Positions 1 through 6,219 of a stretch of DNA of 7,489 nucleotides are shown here, in pieces (the stretch's first letter is position 1; the number at the start of each line of letters is the position of its first letter). Position numbers and translations under genes: made by a program. Source of the DNA: Persephonella sp. (GTDB lineage Bacteria; Aquificota; Aquificia; Aquificales; Hydrogenothermaceae); NCBI GenBank assembly GCA_027081375.1, contig JALWKR010000037.1, positions 1-7,489 of the forward strand, given 5' to 3'. The notes beneath the pieces were generated by a model, which worked only from the letters and a program-made list of their open reading frames with translations, ran no database searches and was not told the origin of the DNA.

Positions 1-700
1 CTGAATGAATTCCTGCCTCTTCTATATGTTCCATAACTGCACCAACAAGAACATCCTCTCCATCTGAAACAGCATCCACATCTAGTTCTGTAGCTTCATC
101 TAAAAACTTATCTATTAAAAGAGGTTTATCCTCTGTTACGTACACCGCCTCCTCTATGTATTCAAGAAGTTCAGCAGTATCATAAACCAGCCTCATAGCT
201 CTACCACCTAAAACGTAGGAAGGTCTAACAAGGATTGGATATCCTATTTTTTCTGCTATCTTTATTGCTTCTTCTTTTGATTTTGCTATACCACTTTCTG
301 GCTGTTTAAGTCCTAGGTTTATTATAAGATTTCTAAATCTTTCCCTATCCTCAGCTATATCTATACTCTCTGGAGATGTTCCTAGTATATTTATTCCTGC
401 GTTTTGCAGAGGAACAGCAAGTTTTAATGGAGTTTGTCCTCCAAACTGAACAACAACTCCTACAGGCTGTTCACTTTCAATAATATTGACAACATCTTCA
501 TAAACAATTGGTTCAAAGAAAAGCTTGTCAGATGTATCGTAATCGGTAGAAACTGTTTCTGGGTTGCAGTTTACCATAATTGCTTCATATCCTTCTTCTC
601 TTAAAGCCCAAACACAATGAACACACGCATAATCAAACTCTATTCCCTGTCCAATTCTGTTTGGACCACTTCCAAGGATAATAACCTTATTTTTTTTCAT
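1..700 (-). CDS. carB: Carbamoyl-phosphate synthase large subunit, C-terminal half (split CarB), 5' part only
   Basis: This is the first 233 codons of a gene that continues past the left edge. The protein matches the second synthetase half of CarB, which in the usual ~1070-residue enzyme phosphorylates carbamate to carbamoyl phosphate for pyrimidine and arginine synthesis. Visible landmarks are the pre-ATP-grasp [15 protein letters not shown] segment at residues 10-24, [15 protein letters not shown] at 44-58, [11 protein letters not shown] at 85-95, and the ATP-grasp segments EDRERF (117-122), [12 protein letters not shown] (158-169) and [11 protein letters not shown] (223-233). The start is well fixed: ATG at 700-698 is preceded by GGAGG at 710-706 with 5-base spacing, and the upstream frame belongs to an unrelated lipoprotein. 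The gene therefore begins where the fused enzyme would reach mid-protein, so CarB is split, as known in Aquifex and some archaea. The N-terminal half must lie elsewhere. Identity is secure. The full length of this half cannot be seen. Confidence 0.95.
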   Translation of the reverse strand, partial: MKKNKVIILGSGPNRIGQGIEFDYACVHCVWALREEGYEAIMVNCNPETVSTDYDTSDKLFFEPIVYEDVVNIIESEQPVGVVVQFGGQTPLKLAVPLQNAGINILGTSPESIDIAEDRERFRNLIINLGLKQPESGIAKSKEEAIKIAEKIGYPILVRPSYVLGGRAMRLVYDTAELLEYIEEAVYVTEDKPLLIDKFLDEATELDVDAVSDGEDVLVGAVMEHIEEAGIHS

Positions 701-725
701 AGATTCCTCCAAAGAGAATATAACT

Positions 726-770
726 AAAAAATTATACCTGAACAAAATGTCTAAAAGATTTTATTCAAGG
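726..770 (-). terminator. Candidate intrinsic terminator after the lipoprotein gene
   Basis: On the minus strand the bases at 770-758 pair with 748-737 to give about 12 base pairs, with one bulged base (767) and one G-U wobble (743/763), around a 9-base loop. The top-strand version has a C/A mismatch at the wobble position, so the fold favours the minus transcript. The stop codon of the lipoprotein gene lies inside the stem. A run of six T's (731-726) follows, but it starts about 5 bases after the stem, which is less tight than in typical intrinsic terminators. The stem is mostly A/T pairs and may be weak at high temperature. Confidence 0.42.
731..736 (-). promoter_or_regulatory. Perfect -10 hexamer upstream of split carB
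   Basis: The minus strand reads TATAAT at 736-731, preceded by AGG, which is one base off the extended -10 TGn. Initiation would fall near 724 and leave a leader of about 24 bases that carries the GGAGG site at 710-706. There is no convincing -35 hexamer at the expected distance. The -10 overlaps the T-run of the candidate terminator, so the upstream transcript would end where the carB transcript begins. Confidence 0.42.
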
Positions 771-1168
771 ATTAATTTTGAGTTTAGAGGATTTCCAAAA
801 TCATCTACAACCTTGTAGTTGGAAACTTTGATGTACTTGCTGTCAGATAGTATATTTAAAAGGATGCCTTCTTTCTTACCAATATTTTTTAATTTTTTGT
901 TTAAAGCTAATATTTTTATTTTATCTTTGTTTTTTCTTACTTTTATTTCCCAGTTCCTTAAAATGTTTTGTTTTTCTATTTTTATATCTTTAGCATTTGA
1001 TATAAGCTCTATCTCAAATCCTACAGCTTTTTCTATGTCTTTACCATATATAGAAAAGCTTTGATATGTTACTTTACTATTATTTTCAGAAGATTTATTT
1101 TCACCACTTCCACCGCCACAAGAAAGCAATAAACTTGATAATACAAGGATATATATTATGTATTTCAT
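761..1168 (-). CDS. Small lipoprotein with a cohesin-like domain
   Basis: This gene encodes 135 residues. Residues 1-16 form a signal peptide and L14-L15-S16-C17 is a good lipobox, so the protein should be lipid-anchored after cleavage before Cys17. A short Gly/Ser/Asn linker (18-31) follows. The remaining ~100 residues are predicted to be rich in beta strands and follow a cohesin-like pattern: an N-terminal strand, then AVGFEIEL (48-55, like the GFxfxL strand of cohesins), a central KIKILAL strand (83-89), EGILLNI (100-106), and YKVVDDFGNPLN (118-129), which resembles the common ending with a V-D-x-x-G pattern. Cohesins usually have about 140 residues, so this one is short. The gene starts one base after the protease stop codon, and its AAGGAG site (1180-1175) lies within the last protease codons, so the two are co-transcribed and probably translationally coupled. 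The protease ends in a dockerin, which supports a partner role. The lipoprotein call is firm. The cohesin assignment is by pattern only. Confidence 0.72.
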   Translation of the reverse strand: MKYIIYILVLSSLLLSCGGGSGENKSSENNSKVTYQSFSIYGKDIEKAVGFEIELISNAKDIKIEKQNILRNWEIKVRKNKDKIKILALNKKLKNIGKKEGILLNILSDSKYIKVSNYKVVDDFGNPLNSKLILE

Positions 1169-1169
1169 C

Positions 1170-4100
1170 TTATTCTCCTTCTTCTTTCATTCTAAGAATT
1201 AAAATAAGGTCTGATATATCAGCAACACCATCTTTATTTACATCTAATTTTTTATCCTCATTCAATATTAGCTCTTCTGCTTTAGAGATATCTTCTTCAG
1301 TTATATCACCATCGTTATCAAAATCAATCTTATCTTTTTCTATAAAAATACCTTTTCCTGTAATTTTTACACTTTTTGTTGCACTACCTATTTCATCAAA
1401 TATGTTTATATTCAAAGACGTTTTATACTTTTTTGTTTCTATTGGTTTAAATCCAACAGTAACAAAGCATTTTTCATAAGCGTCTAATATATCAGGGCAT
1501 TCATTTTTTATATAAAAGTTTTCTAAATCCTCCAGAGAAAAACTTATCTTTATAGGTTGTTGAGAATTGTTTTTAACTGTAACTTTTTCTTCTTTAGTAT
1601 ATCCGTAGAGAACTTGACCAAAATCTATATATATAGGAGATACTTTTAGATAATCTGCTTTTGGAGACAACCCTATTCCTTCTAAAAGAATATCTATTTT
1701 TCCAATATTTGTATCTAAAGTCAGTATTCCTTTTATAACTCCTTCTTTTTTTGGTTTAAATGTAACTACAAATCTGCAGGAATCTGCTGGAAGAATTTCA
1801 CTACATTTTTTAGTTACTAAAAAGTTTTCTTTATCACTTAGTTTAATAGAATTTATCTCAAAAATAGCATTTCCTTTGTTATTTAAAATGAAGCCAAAGT
1901 CTGTTGATTGATTAATATAAGCTCTTCCAAAGTTTATTTTCTCTGGGAGATGAATTTTAGGTTTAGGCTTTTCCAGAACTTTAACTTCTAAAGGTATCAA
2001 AATTTCTGGAGAATCAGGATCATTACTTTCAACACTTAATAGGAAGTTATATACTCCTTTCTTTTTTCCTGTAACCTGAACAACTACTTCACATTTTTCT
2101 TCTGGTTTTAACTCTTTGCACTCATCAAAGTTAATTTTTATAAAATCGTTTTCTCCTTTTATACTGTAAATTTTAAGAATAGCATCTCCTTTATTCTCTA
2201 TTGAAAAAACTTTTTGTATAGAGTTTCCTTCATAAATTCCTTTCACAATTATTTTCTCAGGATTTACATAAATGTCAGGTACAGGGACAGGCTTCCCTAT
2301 TCCTGATAGATTAATATTAATCTCTTTTTTATCTGGATCGTTTGTTATTAGTTTTAACGTTCCTGAAATCCTTCCAACAATTTCAGGTCTAAATACAATT
2401 TTCATATTACATTTTTTCCATGGTTCTATTACATTGCAACTTTCTTTAATATAAAAATTTTTATTTTTTAGCTCAGTTAAGATTTTTAAAGTATCTGTTC
2501 CAATGTTCTCTATATAAAAATCTTTTTCAACTTCTGTATTTATAATAGCTTCCCCGAAGAATATACTTTGATTGTGTAGAACAATTTTAGGTAAGGGTTT
2601 TTTTATGCCTGTTCCTTTTAAAGGGACTTCTATTGTTTCAATAGATGTTTGGATATAAAGTTTATCAGAGAAGGAACCTTCCTGTTTAGGCTTAAATTTT
2701 ATCTTTATTTCACATGTACTACCTTGAAGTAACCAATAACAATTGCTTTCTACAAAAAACAGATTTTTTTCTGTATAAACTTTATCTACATAAAAACTTG
2801 TATTTCCAATGTTTTTAATAGTTAATGTTTCTTGTGCAGTATCTCCTAAAAATACTTTGTCAAAAGTTATGTTTTTAGGCTGTATAAATACAGGACTATA
2901 TGCTTCTCCTTGTACTTGAATTTCTATTCTTTCTTTATCTGGATCGTTAGTTTCTATAAAAAATCTATAAAATTTTTTCCCTTTACTTTCGGGATGAAAA
3001 ATTATGTCAACGGTGCATCTATCCCTGTATACTATATTTCCTGAACATCTGTTTACTACTGTAAAATCTGGAGAGTAGGTTGAATCTATATTGATGGAAA
3101 GGTTACTATTTGGAGATATATTTTCAACTTCTACAAAAGCAGTCTTTTGGCTTCCTAGAGGAACTTTTCCAAAATTAATTATATCTTTATCAATAACAAC
3201 TTTAGGAAGATTTATTTTTATACCTTCTCCTCTAATAGGTATTCTATAGGTAGGAGTATTTTTTGCGTTGGAATATATAATTATTTCTCCTTCTTTTTTT
3301 CCTTCTGTTTGAGGACTAAAGTAAATGGATATGAAACATTTTTCTTCTTTTTTTAAGTTTTTTCCAATGCAAGTGTTTCTTTGATAAAAGTCTTGGGAAC
3401 CTGACAAGGATATATTTTCTATATATAAATCACCATCTCCTTTATTGGAAACATATATTGTATAAGACTTTATTGTATTTAACTCAACTTCTCCAAAATT
3501 AATATAGTTCTTAGACACATATATATTAGAAAAGGGACCTTGAGAGTTACTTTTGTAAAAGTTTGCAACTACTACTCTGGTTTTATTTATAGTTCTTACG
3601 TTATCCGCTGCTTCTGGATCTCCAGGAGGTTTGCCTATGGGATATCCTTTGTAAGTTTTATTTGGTGTTGAGAAATAATCTATTAAAGGTCTATCATAGC
3701 TCATTATAGTAGCAAAAACATTTTTAACATCATAACCGTAGGAATATGGATACGCTCCTCCTCTTCCAGCATGATCTCTATCATGTTCACAACCTAAGTT
3801 ATGCCCAATTTCATGTGCAAGAGTTGTGTCATAACAAAAAAAGTAGTAACCATTTCCTAGGTCTACTCTTCCTACATTAACTACACTGTATCCAACATCT
3901 TTTTTGGAGATAAGAGAAGAAAGCTGTGTTTCTGGGTTCTCAGGCATATTACTTAGAATGTAAGCTAATCCACAAACATTATCTCCATCATTTTGAAAAA
4001 CCCTTAACAAAGTTACTAAGTCAGCTTTATATTCCTCTCGTAGATTTTGAACATAAGATGATTTGTAAAGTTTGTTTATTACAACAAGCTCATTATATTC

Positions 4101-4817
4101 ATTTTCATTTATTTCTGGGGTATCATACTTCAAAATTCCAACAATATTCAGTCTAGTTTGTACCCCGCTTCTATAGAAAGCATTATTTGCTGTGTCAACT
4201 AAACTTCTAATCTTTGCCTCTGTCCCTGCTCCATAGGTTTTTTCAAACTTATCTGTATACAAAACTAACAAATCTATTCTACTGCCATCTTCGTAGTTCT
4301 CAATCTCAGTTTTAAAAATTTGGCTATCATTAGACAAGTAAGAGTTGTCTTGGTAAACACCTCCGTTATCTGGAGGTAAAAAGTAGGTATTAGAAATATC
4401 TTCTATCTCATACAAATCTTTTTTTATAGAAAAAGGTCTTATTTCAAACAATCTTCTTTCAATTCTTAGCTTACCGTAAGCAATACCATTGGAAACTGTT
4501 AATATAAAGCTACTGTCTGTATAGCCGTCAACTGTTCCAAACCAACTAAATCCATCTTTTCTTTCTTCTATCCTTTCCCTTTTTAAGATAACAACTTCTC
4601 CATTTGGAAGTTTAAAAGAAATATTATTAAAATCCGATGGAGAAATTTTTTTAGATTTAGTTGTAAAAAAGACATCAAAGTTAAGTTTAACAATGCTCTT
4701 TTTCTCACTTATATTTCTTATTTCTGTAGTTGCACTGTTATTATCACTATTAGAAGAATTACAGGAAAAAAACGAAACGATAAACATTAATACAAAAAGA
4801 CTTGCTAAAAATCTCAT
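1170..4817 (-). CDS. Secreted reprolysin-like zinc metalloprotease with seven ASH-type Ig-like repeats and a C-terminal dockerin
   Basis: The protein is 1215 residues long from the ATG at 4817, chosen because GGAGG sits 5 bases upstream; an in-frame ATG at 4829 has no site. Numbering follows 4817. Residues 1-18 are a signal sequence ending F-F-S-C19, an imperfect lipobox, so it may be a lipoprotein. Residues ~26-175 look like the propeptide of bacterial M12B-type proteases (SWFGTVDGYTDSSFIL at 91-106) and contain no cysteine switch. Residues ~179-421 are the metzincin catalytic domain: HEIGHNLGCEHD at 335-346 (zinc ligands H335, H339, H345; base E336) and Met-turn IMS at 371-373. Seven ~100-residue ASH/HYDIN-like (choice-of-anchor D) beta repeats fill 432-1159, each with a cysteine pair. 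A dockerin with two calcium loops (D1165-D1176, D1192-D1203) ends the chain. It probably hydrolyses extracellular protein or peptide, but the substrate is unknown. Its downstream neighbour is a cohesin-like lipoprotein. Domain calls are secure. Anchoring is inferred. Confidence 0.9.
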   Translation of the reverse strand: MRFLASLFVLMFIVSFFSCNSSNSDNNSATTEIRNISEKKSIVKLNFDVFFTTKSKKISPSDFNNISFKLPNGEVVILKRERIEERKDGFSWFGTVDGYTDSSFILTVSNGIAYGKLRIERRLFEIRPFSIKKDLYEIEDISNTYFLPPDNGGVYQDNSYLSNDSQIFKTEIENYEDGSRIDLLVLYTDKFEKTYGAGTEAKIRSLVDTANNAFYRSGVQTRLNIVGILKYDTPEINENEYNELVVINKLYKSSYVQNLREEYKADLVTLLRVFQNDGDNVCGLAYILSNMPENPETQLSSLISKKDVGYSVVNVGRVDLGNGYYFFCYDTTLAHEIGHNLGCEHDRDHAGRGGAYPYSYGYDVKNVFATIMSYDRPLIDYFSTPNKTYKGYPIGKPPGDPEAADNVRTINKTRVVVANFYKSNSQGPFSNIYVSKNYINFGEVELNTIKSYTIYVSNKGDGDLYIENISLSGSQDFYQRNTCIGKNLKKEEKCFISIYFSPQTEGKKEGEIIIYSNAKNTPTYRIPIRGEGIKINLPKVVIDKDIINFGKVPLGSQKTAFVEVENISPNSNLSINIDSTYSPDFTVVNRCSGNIVYRDRCTVDIIFHPESKGKKFYRFFIETNDPDKERIEIQVQGEAYSPVFIQPKNITFDKVFLGDTAQETLTIKNIGNTSFYVDKVYTEKNLFFVESNCYWLLQGSTCEIKIKFKPKQEGSFSDKLYIQTSIETIEVPLKGTGIKKPLPKIVLHNQSIFFGEAIINTEVEKDFYIENIGTDTLKILTELKNKNFYIKESCNVIEPWKKCNMKIVFRPEIVGRISGTLKLITNDPDKKEININLSGIGKPVPVPDIYVNPEKIIVKGIYEGNSIQKVFSIENKGDAILKIYSIKGENDFIKINFDECKELKPEEKCEVVVQVTGKKKGVYNFLLSVESNDPDSPEILIPLEVKVLEKPKPKIHLPEKINFGRAYINQSTDFGFILNNKGNAIFEINSIKLSDKENFLVTKKCSEILPADSCRFVVTFKPKKEGVIKGILTLDTNIGKIDILLEGIGLSPKADYLKVSPIYIDFGQVLYGYTKEEKVTVKNNSQQPIKISFSLEDLENFYIKNECPDILDAYEKCFVTVGFKPIETKKYKTSLNINIFDEIGSATKSVKITGKGIFIEKDKIDFDNDGDITEEDISKAEELILNEDKKLDVNKDGVADISDLILILRMKEEGE
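1175..1180 (-). promoter_or_regulatory. Shine-Dalgarno of the lipoprotein gene, inside the protease 3' end
   Basis: The minus strand reads AAGGAG at 1180-1175, 6 bases before the lipoprotein ATG at 1168. It is formed by the last sense codons of the protease (Glu-Gly-Glu). Ribosomes finishing the protease are therefore delivered to the next start, which should link production of the two proteins. Confidence 0.7.
1200..1325 (-). other. Dockerin module of the protease
   Basis: This segment encodes two EF-hand-like calcium loops. Loop 1 has Asp at positions 1, 3, 5, 7 and 12 (residues 1165, 1167, 1169, 1171, 1176). Loop 2 has D1192, N1194, D1196, D1200 and D1203 in the D-x-N-x-D-G-x-x-D-x-x-D pattern typical of type I-like dockerins, followed by the hydrophobic LILILRM helix. 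Dockerins bind cohesins, and a cohesin-like protein is encoded immediately downstream. The module lies at the extreme C-terminus, the usual dockerin location. Confidence 0.82.
1341..3524 (-). repeat. Seven tandem ASH/HYDIN-type Ig-like repeats coded in the protease
   Basis: The repeats span residues about 432-534, 537-640, 642-741, 742-844, 847-951, 953-1051 and 1054-1159. Most begin with a P-x-I/V ... I-x-F-G strand and contain a Cys-x(8-10)-Cys pair followed by F-x-P. Three carry N-D-P-D turns (repeats 2, 4 and 5), and most end in G-x-G. The cysteine pairs are at 483/494, 591/601, 693/702, 794/803, 900/909, 1005/1014 and 1107/1117. The copies are clearly diverged, with no long exact DNA repeat, so this is an old array rather than a recent expansion. 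Repeat 5 is the most degraded: it lacks the I-x-F-G and F-x-P signatures but keeps both cysteines. Such arrays act as spacers or binding stalks. Confidence 0.85.
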
Positions 4818-4819
4818 AT

Positions 4820-4840
4820 CCCCCTCCATATAAGGAGAAA
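4820..4840 (-). promoter_or_regulatory. Protease Shine-Dalgarno within a possible masking hairpin
   Basis: The minus strand reads GGAGGGGG at 4827-4820, 5 bases before the ATG at 4817 when GGAGG is taken as the core. This decides the start against the ATG at 4829. Just upstream, CTCC at 4837-4834 can pair with GGAG at 4827-4824 across a 6-base loop, with three further U-G wobbles possible at the base (4838-4840 with 4823-4821). The fold would hide the Shine-Dalgarno. The site itself is clear. The regulatory reading is inference. Confidence 0.55.
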
Positions 4841-4904
4841 TAAATAATAGCGGAAAAATAATATTTTATTTATTGTTTATTAATTTAATCTTAACAGTAT
4901 AAGA

Positions 4905-4933
4905 ATAATACTATAACTTTGCTTTTTTTTCAA
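4905..4933 (-). promoter_or_regulatory. Candidate sigma70-type promoter for the protease-lipoprotein unit
   Basis: The minus strand reads TTGAAA (4933-4928), a 17-base spacer, then TATTAT (4910-4905). Each hexamer differs from consensus by one base and the spacing is ideal. Initiation would fall near 4898, leaving a leader of about 80 A/T-rich bases. The element starts just past the pheA stop codon, and no clear terminator separates pheA from it, so read-through from pheA is also possible. The local A/T content makes chance matches to such hexamers fairly common. Confidence 0.45.
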
Positions 4934-4935
4934 AA

Positions 4936-6021
4936 TTATTCTGCTTTAGGGTAGGATCCTAGAATTTTGAAGAAAGGGGAATTTGCTTTTAATTCTTCAA
5001 GAGCGTCTTTAATCTTTTTATCTTCTATATGACCTTCTATATCTGTAAAAAATAGGTAATCCCACGCCTCTCTTTTAGAAGGTCTAGATTCTATTTTAGT
5101 CATATTAATTCCGTGTTTATACAAAGGCTCTAATGTTTTGTATAAAGCTCCAACCTCATTTTTTAAAGAAAATATAAAGGTTGTTTTATCATTTCCTGAA
5201 GGAGGGGGTATCTCTCTACCAATAACTAAAAACCTTGTAAAGTTGTAAATATGTTTATCTATCTTTCTAGCAAGGATATGCAATCCGTATATATCTGCTG
5301 CTGCTTCACTTGCTATAGCTGCTGCTTCATAATCATCTTTTGCCATTTCAGCAGCTTTAGCTGTGCTTTCTACCTCTATAAGCTGGGCATTTGGAAGTTC
5401 CTTTTGAAGCCACTCTCTACACTCTGCTAACGCGTGTCTGTGGGAGTAAACTCTATATATTTCATTCATATTTGGATTGCTGCTCATTAGGTGGAGGGAT
5501 ATCTCAAGTATAATCTCTCCTGTTATTTTTAAAGGATAATCTACAAGAAGATCCAGAGTATAATTAACAATACCTTCAATAGTATTTTCTACAGGAACAA
5601 CACCAAAATCAGCCCTATCTCTAACTATTTCTTCAAAAACATCTTTTATAGTTTGAACAGGAATATGCTCTACAGCCTGACCAAACTGTTTTATACTTGC
5701 CTGATGAGTAAATGTTGCTCTTGGACCAAGATATGCAACTTTAAGATTTTCTTCAGTAGACCTGCAGGCAGAAATAATCTCTCTAAAAACAGGAACAATT
5801 GCGTCTGTAGGAAACTCTTCCCCAAACTCTTTATTAATCTCTTTTAATCTTTCAAAAATAAGCTTTTCTCTACTTGGAACATATATAGGAAGATTATACT
5901 GTTTTTTTACATGTCCAACTTCTTTAGCTAATTTAGCTCTTTCGTTGAGAAGTCTTAGTATTTCCCTATCTATTTCATCAATCTTATTTCTAAGTTTAGA
6001 AAGTTCCTCTTGATATGGCAT
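4936..6021 (-). CDS. pheA: Bifunctional chorismate mutase / prephenate dehydratase (P-protein)
   Basis: This enzyme converts chorismate to prephenate and then to phenylpyruvate, the committed route to phenylalanine. It has 361 residues, normal for the fused family. Residues 1-90 are an AroQ-type chorismate mutase whose active-site residues R11, R28, K39 and E52 fall where expected. Residues ~93-270 are the prephenate dehydratase domain: YLGPRATFTHQA at 97-108, VPVENTIEG at 142-150, and the catalytic Thr-Arg-Phe at 262-264. Residues ~280-361 are an ACT regulatory domain with GALY (291-294) and ESRP (311-314), the motifs that bind phenylalanine for feedback inhibition. The gene lies 12 bases downstream of the tautomerase gene. 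No Shine-Dalgarno precedes the ATG. Instead the gap holds an extended -10 element, so translation may depend on coupling or on a leaderless message. Confidence 0.96.
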   Translation of the reverse strand: MPYQEELSKLRNKIDEIDREILRLLNERAKLAKEVGHVKKQYNLPIYVPSREKLIFERLKEINKEFGEEFPTDAIVPVFREIISACRSTEENLKVAYLGPRATFTHQASIKQFGQAVEHIPVQTIKDVFEEIVRDRADFGVVPVENTIEGIVNYTLDLLVDYPLKITGEIILEISLHLMSSNPNMNEIYRVYSHRHALAECREWLQKELPNAQLIEVESTAKAAEMAKDDYEAAAIASEAAADIYGLHILARKIDKHIYNFTRFLVIGREIPPPSGNDKTTFIFSLKNEVGALYKTLEPLYKHGINMTKIESRPSKREAWDYLFFTDIEGHIEDKKIKDALEELKANSPFFKILGSYPKAE

Positions 6022-6027
6022 GAATCT

Positions 6028-6036
6028 ATTATATCA
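6028..6036 (-). promoter_or_regulatory. Perfect extended -10 element directly before pheA
   Basis: The minus strand reads TGATATAAT at 6036-6028, an exact TGnTATAAT. The TG comes from the stop codon of the tautomerase gene. The -10 hexamer ends 6 bases before the pheA ATG, so +1 would be the A of the start codon, giving a leaderless transcript. There is no good -35 hexamer, but extended -10 promoters often lack one. The absence of a ribosome binding site fits this reading. Confidence 0.45.
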
Positions 6037-6219
6037 TTTGTCTGATAATAGCTTCCCACCTTTTCCCCAGTTGTCTCTGTCTACTTCTTCTATAACAATA
6101 TATGTTGCCTCAGGTGGCTTATTTGCTACTTCTTCTAATACTTTTGTTATTCCTTCTACTATCTTTTTCTTCTGCTCTTTTGTGAGATTTCCAGCTACTT
6201 TTACATTTACATAAGGCAT
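6034..6219 (-). CDS. 4-oxalocrotonate tautomerase-like (DmpI/XylH family) small protein
   Basis: The protein has 61 residues, the usual size of short 4-OT subunits, which form hexamers in the cytoplasm. Met1 is followed by Pro, the catalytic N-terminal base after Met removal. The chain follows the beta-alpha-beta pattern: VNVKVAG, the EQKKKIVEGITKVLEEVANKP helix region, TYIVIEEV, then NWGKGGKLLSD, the usual ending. Counting Pro as residue 1, the positions of canonical Arg11 and Arg39 are not arginine (Leu and Tyr), while Trp50 occupies the place of Phe50. The native substrate is therefore uncertain, and the muconate activity of the namesake should not be assumed. AGGAG at 6231-6227 lies 7 bases before the ATG. 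It is the first gene of a minus-strand unit with pheA, but no functional link to phenylalanine synthesis is evident. Confidence 0.88.
   Translation of the reverse strand: MPYVNVKVAGNLTKEQKKKIVEGITKVLEEVANKPPEATYIVIEEVDRDNWGKGGKLLSDK

Noticed and set aside
1170..1325. C-terminal calcium loops of the protease read as a generic EF-hand or a thrombospondin type 3 repeat
   Set aside because: There are exactly two loops about 27 residues apart at the extreme C-terminus, each followed by a helix, and loop 2 fits D-x-N-x-D-G-x-x-D-x-x-D. This fits a dockerin better, and a cohesin-like gene lies next door.
819..1479. Plus-strand open frames of 81 and 137 codons (819-1064, 1066-1479)
   Set aside because: They lie opposite the lipoprotein and protease genes, give Phe/Ser/Ile-rich translations typical of the antisense of Lys/Glu-rich genes, and lack ribosome binding sites.
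2272..4156. Plus-strand open frames at 2272-2454 and 3926-4156
   Set aside because: Both are antisense to the protease coding region, whose domain structure is continuous through them. They show no recognisable motif or ribosome binding site.
4815..4829. Protease start at the ATG at 4829, four codons upstream
   Set aside because: No Shine-Dalgarno precedes it (the upstream bases are pyrimidine-rich CTCC), and its own codons form the GGAGGGGG site that serves the ATG at 4817.
4897..4914. Small hairpin (AGTAT / ATACT) between pheA and the protease as a pheA terminator
   Set aside because: The stem is only five or six mostly A/T pairs and no T-run follows on the minus strand, so it does not qualify as an intrinsic terminator. 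It also overlaps the proposed -10 element.
5653..6214. Plus-strand open frames at 5653-5847 and 6020-6214
   Set aside because: They are antisense to pheA and to the tautomerase gene, both securely identified by conserved motifs.
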